DNA of 53,087 bases from Helochares maculicollis (taxonomy: Eukaryota; Arthropoda; Insecta; Coleoptera; Hydrophilidae): contig JAWQRO010000135.1 in assembly GCA_033557835.1 (NCBI GenBank), positions 1 to 53,087 of the forward strand, read 5' to 3'. Of the stretch, positions 44,601 to 53,087 are shown in pieces; within the stretch, counting starts at the first letter, position 1, and each line of letters opens with the position of its first letter. Both the position numbers and the translations under genes were made by a program. The notes beneath the pieces were generated by a model that was given only the letters and a program-made list of their open reading frames with translations, was not told the DNA's origin and did no database searches.

Positions 44601-47600
44601 TCAGCTGGGTGTGGTGTATTACGAGTTGCTTAATCCAAGTGAAACAATCACCGGAACTCTCTGCCGAACACAATTGATGAGATTGAGCCGTACTCTAAAG
44701 GAAAAACGCCCGCAATACTATTCGAGACACGACAAAATAATTCTAGTCCATGATAATGCTCATCCACATATAGCGGTTCCGGTGAAAAACTATTTGAAAA
44801 CACTTGATTGGGAAGTGTTACCCCATCCGCCGTATTCACCAGACATAGCGACATCCGACTATTATCTGTTCAGGTCAATGGCACATTCTCTGTCGGAGCA
44901 GCAGTTCACAACATATAAAGATACCAAAAATTGGGTTGATATGTGGGTAGCCTCAAAGTTCTTCAGATGTGGAATCCGAATGCTGCCTGAGAGATGGGAA
45001 AAAGTGGTTGCTAGTGATGGACAATACTTTGAATAAACTTAAACTACCGTCCTGTTACAATAAATATTCAATTTTTTATAAAAAACGGCAGAAACTTATC
45101 TGTAATCCTTATATATACAAAGTTTTGCGCAGCCTCTAAATTGAATAACCACAATATTAGTTAATGGACCAATTTTACTTTGACACTTCTGTAGTTAATT
45201 TAAATAATATAATACATACATTTATAATTTTCTGACTCTAAGACTTGGCATGAAGCTTGATGCTCAAATTGATCATCTTCACACAAGTAATTATTGCAGA
45301 ATGAGCACTTAAAAATTCTGCCACCATGGTCCCAGACTCCCCGTTCACATTCAGCGCAAATGGCTTCTTGCAGAGGGCAAGTACAGGCATGGCTCTGAAG
45401 GCACTTGCGCCCATGGCATACCCAGGCTTCACAAAAATCACAAATGGCTCCCACCATTCCTAAGCCTGTTGTAAATATCCCTGGATGACGTATCACGCAA
45501 TCTCCAGTTTTTAACATGCACTTCATTTTACCACACTGAGCACATATCGGTAATCTTTGCACGCTCTGGCAGAAATAACAAAATGCTCGGCTTCTTTGCT
45601 TCCTAAAAAGCGATAAAAATTGAGAATTCTTTGAAGACAAAATAAGAAACCTTGCCTCTTATTTATAAAAAGAGTGGAGATGCGGATTTGTTTTCAAGGT
45701 AAAAAAATATCAGTGATATTTTAAGACATTCATGATTTGAGCATCACTGAATCACACTGGGCTCTTTTCGGCATTATATCTATATGGTGTATAAACTTTT
45801 ATGACATATAAGACCATTCGAAGCCTCTGTTAATACAAAGAATTGTCCACATTTTACAACAAAGTTTGTCATTATAATAGTTGAAATTTTCATATAAATG
45901 GAACGAATCAAATGAATAAATGGTTACGCATGCACTAAAAATGAAAATAAGTAAATGTTGAATCTACACTTCTTTAATTTCTTTTAATTCTCCAGCAGCA
46001 TGAATTGAGCCAATTTTAACTAAATGTCCTATTAGTATTCATTTTAATGGAAATTTGTAAATATAATAATTGTGAACTATTTTTACCAAACAAAAGTTAA
46101 TGTAAAATATACATTAACCGAACTATTTTTTATATAAATCGATCAAAACAATAAATAATATTAGAGAGTAATAAGAAAATTAAAAGAATAGCAAAGATCA
46201 TGTAACTTTATTAGAATATTGATGATTTTTTTTGAATAACTATCAATTTGTGATAATTTGGAAACAATCAAAATTGTTGTGTTATTTGTGACCTATTTAC
46301 TTTGTCATGCAAATAGTGTAAGTTAAGATGCAAGTTGTGACTATTCTTAAATAGGACAGAAGCCTCGAAGCAAAATTTAAGTTAATATTGCACTTTGGTT
46401 AAATACTTATAGTAATATTAATAATTATTTAAGTATTGGACCTAAACTGTGCAAAATAAGATTCCAATAAGTGATAATCATGGTAAATATATAGTTGAAT
46501 TGAAAATCACATCTTAATAGTAATTCACCTGAATAGTAATTGTAAAACTCGATGTTCAATTGATAGAAACAGTAAATACCACTAAAAATCTTGATTTCAT
46601 TGACAAAGTCAGCAAGTCCTCAATTTTTTTTTAAATCTTTATTTAATAACCAATATACCAGGTGGGCAAGTTGAAAATATCGTTTTGTTGTCAAGAGATG
46701 GCGCATGAAGTCTATTTGAAGAAACCTGTGGAATCCAAAGTGCCATTTTTTTGGTAAGACTGCTCACTACAAAACTTCATAGTCGTTTAGTTGTTTAAAA
46801 GTTGGTAGCATACTTCTTTTTCGTGGTAAACAAGTCAAATTTTGAGCCAAGTAAATAGCATTTGTGGCATGTAAAGATTTTCTTGTTCAATCAAAAGAAA
46901 AAGACATCGGAAAGTCATCGAATTCTTGTAGAGACTAACGGCAATCTTGCTCCAACAGTCAAGACTTGTGAACGCTGGTTTTAACGTTTAAAAAGTGGCG
47001 ATTTCAATGTTATTGACAAAGAACGTGAAAATCGACCAAAAAAGTTTGAAGACGATGAATTACAAGCATTATTGGACGAAGACGTTACACAAAGACTAAA
47101 AATGATGGCGCAGCAGTTGAATGTCACTCGGCAAGCCATTTCTGATCGCCTCAAATCCATGGGGATGATTCAAAAGATTGGAAAATGGATTCCACACAAA
47201 CTGAATGAACAACAGATGGAAAAACGAAAAACTTTGTGCGAAATGCTGCATTTACGCTACAAAAGAAAAGGTTTTTTGCCTCGGGTTATAACTGGATATG
47301 AAAATTTGATATATTTTGAGAATGACAAAAGTAAGAAATTGGGAGTAACACCAGGACAACCATCAACATTCAGTTCAAAATCAGATTGTTTTGGGAGGAA
47401 GACAATGCTCTGTGTGTGTGTTGGGATCAGAAGGGAGTAGTGTACTACGACCTTCTCAAACCTGGCGAAACAATTAATACCGTCTGCCACCGACAACAAA
47501 GAAACGATTTCTTAGCTTGGTTGGAAACTCCCACCCCATTCGCCGTATTCACCAGACCTGGCGCCTTCTGATTATCACCTCTTCTTATCGATGGGGCACA

Positions 47601-48813
47601 CACTGGCTGAGCAACACTTCAAGACTTTTGAGGATGTACAAAAATGGCTCGATGAATGGATATCAATGAAAGTTGAAGCTTTCTTTTGGAATGGTATCCA
47701 TAAATTGCCCAAGAAATGGAATAAATGTGTAAAAACTGACGGCCAGTACTTTGAATAAAAAATGTTTTACCGTTGCTTTTAAATAAATTGCATATTTTTC
47801 ATGAAAATAATGACAATTTTAACTTGCAAACCTGGTATAACTAACTATTAGTTTGTTTTTATGCTAATTAGTTGTTAGATGGCGATTCTATGAAACAGCA
47901 ATATAAGTCTTTTTTGTTACTATTTAGTTATTCTACCTATAAAGTAAGTAAATTTTAATAAACTAGTGATTGTCTACTCCTACTGATTATAATATCAGAT
48001 TCAATCGAAACCCTGCCATCTTAAAATTCTTGTTTGTGGCCTTTTAGAAATTACTGTAAAGCTAAATAAATATTTTTGGTATTGTACTAGTTTATTTTAG
48101 TGTAATTTAATAAATAATATAAGCTATATTTGTAGTGAAAAATGCTATTAAGTGTTTATTGCTTTTATTACAGTTTCATTTCTGTTTTAAACAGCATATT
48201 TCAGAAGAAACTTTTTAAATTGATATAAAGTGATAAAAAAATAAGGGACTATTGTCACCACTCAATACGATATATTAAAAGAGACAGCAGTACATTTTTT
48301 TCATTTATACATTGTATAATTTCTTCCTTAAAAACACAACAACAAAAAACTGGCACCAAACTATTTATTATAATCATCGTAAATATAAAGGCTTTTTACC
48401 TTTTTACCACACATTTTATTTATGATTAGATGATAATCTGTTTAACCATGCAATACAGTTATTAATTTCATTTTTTTCTGTGAATACTAATGCAAGTATG
48501 GGTAAATCTATATCGTTGTATAACAAAAATTAAAGTGTGTGTAAATGATTCGGATCTTTTTAATTTTTTCAGACTGCATAGAGTAGGGTTCTCTTGTAGC
48601 AATTTAAAGCACACATAAACTTAGTAAATTTGCTATAATGAAAGAATAAATAACAAATTCAAGGAAAACTTACTTATGGCACTTATCACATTCCATAGCA
48701 GCATTGCATGGGTGTTGAGCCAAAGATAAATTATCCTTTGCTGTTCTAATTTCTTTCTGGCGTAGTTTTTGTTTTTCTGCTTTTTTCCGTTGCCCAGTCT
48801 TTTTCTTAGGCAT
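41654..48813 (-). CDS. ZNF330: ZNF330/NOA36 nucleolar cysteine-rich zinc-finger protein
   Basis: Four exons (48813-48674, 45602-45220, 43459-43295, 41856-41654) join in phase to 296 aa; human ZNF330 is 320 aa. The N-terminus is the family's basic MPKKKTGQRKKAEKQK. Then come a dense Cys/His array (ECDKCHK, AFCYFCQSV, ICAQCGKMKC, GAICDFCEAWVCHGRKC, ECERGVWDHGGRIFKCSFC, CEDDQFEHQASCQVLE, CQSCNKLGQYSCLKCKTCYCEDH, CPKCGFET) and SMSTRSHKFGRQG. The tail is highly acidic, with runs of D and E. Mammalian NOA36 localises to nucleoli and mitotic centromeres, and its exact biochemical role is not well defined. All three introns are GT-AG, and introns 1 and 2 each contain a mariner. It is convergent with Sec24, with 600 bp between stop codons. 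Confidence 0.95.
41857..43294. other. ZNF330 intron 3
   Basis: A 1.44 kb AT-rich intron with no recognised element. Confidence 0.55.
43840..45110 (+). mobile_element. Mauritiana-like mariner in ZNF330 intron 2
   Basis: The inverted ends of about 30 bp are TAGGAGTACAAATAAGTATC at 43840 and the complement of AAGGATTACAGATAAGTTTC ending near 45110. Between them lies a transposase in pieces, antisense to ZNF330. The left flank is TA; the right flank is not clearly TA. Confidence 0.9.
44012..45036 (+). pseudogene. Mauritiana-like mariner transposase, frameshifted
   Basis: The start MSKFEPNKCHLRELLIYFF is at 44012. A frameshift near 44,080 leads into AEAHRLLLEAYNEATLSERTC. A TAA at 44311-44313 interrupts EVTQ/TVSI, and further shifts lie between 44,380 and 44,518. 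From 44518 the frame is open to 45036, with MLCIWWDQLGVVYYELL, VHDNAHPH (second catalytic aspartate), LPHPPYSPDIATSDYY (third, D-34-D spacing) and a normal GQYFE end. The first catalytic aspartate region (a TWDEK-like phrase near 44,470) is out of frame. Confidence 0.88.
46658..47835 (+). mobile_element. Mos1-like mariner with intact ends in ZNF330 intron 1
   Basis: The ends are CCAGGTGGGCAAGTTGAAAA (46658) and its near-complement ending CAAACCTGG (47835), with TA on both sides (46656-46657 and 47836-47837). The transposase lies on the plus strand, from an NFEPSK start near 46,840 through KTCERWF, TRQAISDRLKSMGMIQKIGKW, RKRFLPRVITG-like, DQKGVVYYDLLKPGETINTV, PYSPDLAPSDYH (third aspartate, out of frame near 47,560) to GIHKLP and DGQYFE. 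A deletion at about 47,500 removes the HDN segment with the second catalytic aspartate. Several frameshifts are present. It has the cleanest ends of the Mos1-like copies here. Confidence 0.9.
47840..48673. other. ZNF330 intron 1, remainder
   Basis: AT-rich intron sequence with no further element seen. The part upstream of the mariner (45603-46655) is similar. Confidence 0.5.
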
Positions 48814-51340
48814 CTTTAAAAAGAGCTATACTATCAACGGGAGGAATTACAAAATGGTTAAAAAGAGAATGACAAATTTTGGTTATGTGCAATACATTTG
48901 TTAAGAAATAGTCATGTCAATATCTTCTTCTTCTTCTGTGGAACTGAAGCCCAATGGCTTATATATAGTATATAGTATAATATATCATTTTTCTTCTAAT
49001 TTATCAAATTAAAGAGTGATGGGTTTAATAAAATTCAAAACAGTTCTAGTCGAAAACAAAATTTTCTTAGATAGTTAGTTTGTATTTGTTATTGTTTAGG
49101 TGTGGCTGTTTTTTATATTATATTATAATATCTCTTCTATTTTTACATTATTCCTCAAATTAAATTTTGCCAGGAAAGTGTTTTAGCGTTCAAAATGTAT
49201 AGCTAAAATAAAAGGCATTTGCTCGATACTTTCATATATATATTTCTACAACACGCAACGTTTGTATATAAGGTGTAACTCATCAATTTTCAGGAATGAA
49301 TAAAGTACATAACGAATCGTTTTCAAGAAAAGAACGATTGTGTTGTAAAAACAGCTACTCTCGTATAACACTGTCTGTGTTCACATCAACTAAACATCAC
49401 CACCTCCAAATGACTTCTCAGTTAAAAAAAATGTTATTTTATGTTCAGTGGAATTGTAGTAGCATTCATTTGCTAAGACCGAGATAAGCAAATGCCTTTG
49501 AATTGTATTAACGACGATCAGGTAAATTGTGTAACACATTTTTGGTAAGATAGACAGTTCTGTTTGCCAAAAGAAGCGTCATATTATATCAAGAAAAAAG
49601 TATATAGCAGCTTAGCTGTAAAATTATACGTCTATTGACAAGACTACAAAGGCCACAAAGCCTGAATTGGTGTCCCCTTACAGAAAGGTAACTCTGGACT
49701 CAACAACTCGCAGCAAGACATTTTAAATCTCAAAATACTTACAAAACTTAATGGAACATTTACGTTAAATACCAAGATTTCTCTGGAGGCTGTAAGACCT
49801 AAGATAAGAGGATATCTGTGCAACACCTCACAAAAAATGAAGAAAAAAAATTATTAGCCACTCTGCAAAATGCAAATAAAAAACTTTTAGTTTATAAATT
49901 ATTATTTTTTCGAAAAGTATCTGGGGAAAATTTGCTTATATTGGGCTTCTTAATGTGTTTCAAAAAAATATACAATATAAAACATAACAAAGTCAAACAA
50001 TGTTAATAAAATAACAGTCTCTAGAAGGATATTAATCAAACAATCACGTCTTAGATTATATTTAATAAAAATAATTAATCATTACAAACTAATAGTCTCA
50101 TAATTTTTTTATAAAGTGAACATACTAAAAAAAAGAAGTGGTCTTTCCACTTAAACATTCATGGCCTTTGTATCTAATCATCCATATACATAAGGCATAG
50201 AGGAACTACAGAGTAACAAATTTCACTAATTTACACAAGTAAACTGATTAAATCAAATCTTCATTTTAATTTGCATATCCTATGTGCACATATTTACATT
50301 TTAATATTTTATATTCACATGAACTCTAAGGGTTATATATATGTAGGTACTTTTTGTAACTTTTCTCCCTTACTAACTACCGTTTTTTAACAAAAATATA
50401 TAATATTTATAATATATTTGGGACGTTTCTTCTTTTCTTAGTGTGGAAAGGTCTAATTGAATATATGGGTATACAAAGTTTGAAACAAAAAACTAAAATA
50501 AAAAATCCTTTAATAAAATCGGAAGGTACAATAACTCGAAGCACAGAAGGTACAACAAATATATATCTCCATCCGCCTTCTCTCAAAACAACTACAACTG
50601 AATAAAATATTCTTAATAATAATAATAATAATTTGCATTGCATTTGAAACACTTAAATAACCTTACACTATAATTGAACTTATAATTAATAAATAATCTT
50701 AAGCCAATACTAAGAATATGCATAAAAAGATTTTGCAAGTTTTAACAGTTTCTTTTATTTAAATCATGATTTAAATAATGGAATAAGTTATGTTTTTATA
50801 TAACTAATATAGGATCAGTTATTAATATTATTATTTGTTAAGAAATATTAATCATTTATTAATTAAATTGAATATCTTTCTAGTACCTCTACCAGTGCTC
50901 CTTAAGCATAAATTACGTCATATGTTTACCCTGTGTACATATTAAACACCCCTTTTTTATATCTTTCACAAAGAGCCAACATAACTTAAACCATATGCTT
51001 TACATAGAAATAAAAATTTTAAAGATCAATAGTGCTGTAAATGGGCTGAAAATCAAATTAACAATCATTACTTAAATTATGAAACTTTTAATACAAAAGA
51101 TTTTTCAATAATATTATAATTAATTTGAGAAAATGATTTTATTTCCATAGAGTAGAACTTATTTAAAATAATGTTTATTCTAAATATATCTAGCTGAAGT
51201 AGAATTTATCAAAGCTAGAATTTGTTGAAACTAGAAACTATTAAAAGTAGAGTAATATACAGTTGTTAAATGGTGCTGTACTGGAAAATATAAGTTATTC
51301 TTTTAAATAAAAGTAAAAAATCAAAAGCTATCACAATTAT
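48814..51340. other. Intergenic DNA upstream of ZNF330
   Basis: This should contain the ZNF330 promoter, but no core element can be assigned. A short (AAT)n run lies near 50,615-50,632. No gene is recognised; ORFs at 49296-49487 and 50407-50652 do not resemble proteins I know. Confidence 0.45.
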
Positions 51341-51655
51341 GTATATGGATCATAAAACATGTATAAGAAATGTATGACTGCTGATGAACAACACCAATGA
51401 AGTAGAATTACATAAGTTAATAGTATATAAATATAAAAAATGTCTCTTCTTGTCACAAGAGTTTGGTGTACACAGTACACAGTGTCTACTATTTGTTAAA
51501 TTTTTGCGCATTGAATTCATTGTTAGGTGGATTGAGTGCAATATATACGATACATAATGGCCATTGTTACTCTGCGTCACAAGAGTAGGCCTTTCCTCGT
51601 TCATTTTTATTCATAACGAGTAATAAAACGTATTATTTGCACCGGGAACTATTTG

Positions 51656-51805
51656 TCAGTCTGTTATAATTCGCTTGAACTTCTTGGCAGGAGGGGTAAT
51701 TTCTTCATCTAATTGTCCGTAAGCAAATTCAGGTAACCACTTCTCCAGTTGTTCATCGAAGAATTTTTCTAAAGTCTTTGCATCATTGTATACTTGAGTA
51801 TCAAT
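51656..51805 (-). CDS. Terminal exon of an unrecognised gene (upstream exons not found)
   Basis: On the minus strand a long pyrimidine tract and TTTCAG acceptor (to 51806) precede 49 codons ending in TGA at 51656-51658. The peptide begins IDTQVYNDAKTLEKFFDEQL and ends ITPPAKKFKRIITD. It is helical, acidic in the middle, with a short nuclear-localisation-like PPAKKFKR. Composition is clearly less AT-rich than its surroundings, and the splice site is strong, so it looks real. A minus-strand AATAAA follows about 45 nt after the stop (TTTATT near 51606). Earlier exons would lie above 51,806, probably beyond the window. I do not recognise the family. Confidence 0.6.
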   Translation of the reverse strand: MDTQVYNDAKTLEKFFDEQLEKWLPEFAYGQLDEEITPPAKKFKRIITD

Positions 51806-52065
51806 CTGAAATGAAAAAAAAAAGATAAACAATGCACTCCATCATTTACTGGTGAAACCAAACATGTATGAGAATGGATTTCTAATTTACAATATTGCCC
51901 TTGTCGTAAAATGGCCCAATATATATACAGCCTGTTTCAAAATTAAGTTACAAAACTTAAAAGGGTGGTAGATATAAGAAATAATAAGCGATATGTTTTT
52001 GTTTGCATTTTGGGACATAAATATTAACTGAAATATTAATTACATATACATATCGAGAACCACTG

Positions 52066-53050
52066 TTGGAATTTCCTATGACGTCGTCCGTCGAACATAG
52101 ACGAATTTTATCAATATTTCAAAAACTCATCTTCTTGTTTAGGCTTAAAGTATCTAGGTTCGAAACTGACAAAATAATAATAAAAAAACTCTCGTTGAAA
52201 AGAAATAAAGATGAGCCAAAAATCTTAACAGCTGGAGAGGAAAAACAAGCGCCATATGTTTGGTCGTATTGCGTTCTTTTCAATTTGTTTTTAATACATT
52301 ATTTCCTATTACGTAATTTAGCTACACTTTTCTTTATGCCTTATTCAAAGAAAGACATATTTACTAATATGCAAACCATTTGAACTTGCTAAGTACAAAA
52401 CAAGAAACACCATTTTATTGTAAACATAATGATAAAAATGAAAGCGGATGTTCATCAAAAAACGTAAAGCGGCATAAATTTACAACCACAGATGCAGGGG
52501 AAGGGGTGCATGTTTTTCTGTCGCCGCAATAACATGAATTTGTACTATTAATTGTGATAGAAATTGACTGTAGCCGGTCGTATTTAAGTAGTCATCGAAT
52601 TTTAACGATAAAGAATGTCGACAATTAAGTTATTGTTTACTTTTGGATGTATGATGTAACCGCCCTTCATGCGGCGTAATATAAAGTGATATTCTGTCGA
52701 GGTCACAATCGATCTCCAGTTCAAAAAACAACGCACTTGAATAAAATTTTACTTAAATGGTTGTTTATGTTCTTTTTTCTGTCTTCATGTTATTAGGAAA
52801 GTTTTATGTTTGCGAAATAGTTTTATCTCTTGATTATTACGGATCTAATGCTTTGTTTTGATTGTGATACCGGTATTTTTTATACAGATAAAGGTGACGT
52901 TAGTTTGCGATATATGATGTTTTGAGGTTATATTCTGTTTTAAATGAGTTGATAAACACAGAACTATAAAATTTGACTTCAATGGTTGCTAATGTTCTTT
53001 TTCTGTTTCTCTTGGATAAGGACAGTTTTGCTTTAATGAAAAAATTTAAT
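52066..53050 (+). repeat. Dispersed repeat copy 2: unknown reading frame plus tandem-repeat tail
   Basis: This is homologous in opposite orientation to 38,640-39,660. The frame 52066-52383 is open for 105 codons: RLKVSRFETDKIIIKKLSLK, then KILTAGEEKQAP (absent from copy 1), YVWSYCVLFNLFLIHYFLL (hydrophobic) and FFMPYSKKDIFTN. It continues as broken homology to about 52,530. From about 52,640 to 53,050 two diverged units (blocks at about 52,738 and about 52,963, about 225 bp apart) match the tail of copy 1. The right edge may lie beyond the window. The protein is not recognised. Confidence 0.7.
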
Positions 53051-53087
53051 TTTGAGGTTTTGAAGGATTTAACAAATATAATATATA

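Noticed and set aside
45238..45441. Second minus-strand frame inside ZNF330 exon 2
   Set aside because: It is an out-of-frame shadow; the Cys-rich frame has the conserved family sequence.

Overview
This window is AT-rich eukaryotic nuclear DNA, almost certainly from an insect. It holds intron-rich single-copy genes with GT-AG splicing and a dense load of mariner-family DNA transposons (mauritiana/Mos1-like, mellifera-like and irritans-like). A beetle or similar insect is plausible, but the order cannot be settled from the sequence alone.

Layout: (1) 0.6-2.8 kb, plus strand: a five-exon TMEM86/YhhN lysoplasmalogenase gene; its 3' end (stop codon plus AATAAA) has been tandemly duplicated. (2) 4.2-19.3 kb, minus strand: a complete mini spindles gene (msps; XMAP215/chTOG/CKAP5), reconstructed as 13 phase-consistent coding exons giving 1676 aa. 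Its TOG domains correspond to TOG1, TOG2, TOG4 and TOG5. The TOG3 that sits between TOG2 and TOG4 in the human and fly proteins is not encoded. A second, phase-compatible 3' terminal exon lies in its last intron. Its introns hold an irritans-like mariner relic and a back-to-back pair of mariners (Mos1-like, then mellifera-like). (3) 19.6-26 kb: gene-poor sequence with two more mariners, a diverged tandem duplication and candidate upstream noncoding exons. (4) 26.3-41.05 kb, plus strand: Sec24 (COPII cargo adaptor, Sec24A/B class), three coding exons and 1721 aa. About 960 aa are an N/Q/P/S-rich low-complexity N-terminus encoded in one exon. Its introns hold a deleted mariner, a Kolobok-like element with TTAA flanks, and a copy of a dispersed repeat with an unrecognised reading frame. 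(5) 41.65-48.81 kb, minus strand: ZNF330/NOA36, four exons and 296 aa, convergent with Sec24, with one mariner in each of its first two introns. (6) 51.66-51.81 kb, minus strand: the terminal exon of an unrecognised gene whose upstream exons were not found. (7) 52.07 kb to the end: a second copy of the dispersed repeat seen at 38.7-39.7 kb, in opposite orientation.

The genes are housekeeping genes (lipid metabolism, microtubule polymerisation, ER export, nucleolar zinc-finger protein) with no evident shared pathway. The most noteworthy signals are the TOG3-less msps with alternative ends, the oversized prion-like Sec24 N-terminus, and the two-copy dispersed repeat carrying an unrecognised ORF plus a tandem-repeat tail. 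I found no rRNA, tRNA, CRISPR or bacterial-type feature. All exon models come from reading the sequence by eye, without transcripts or database searches.
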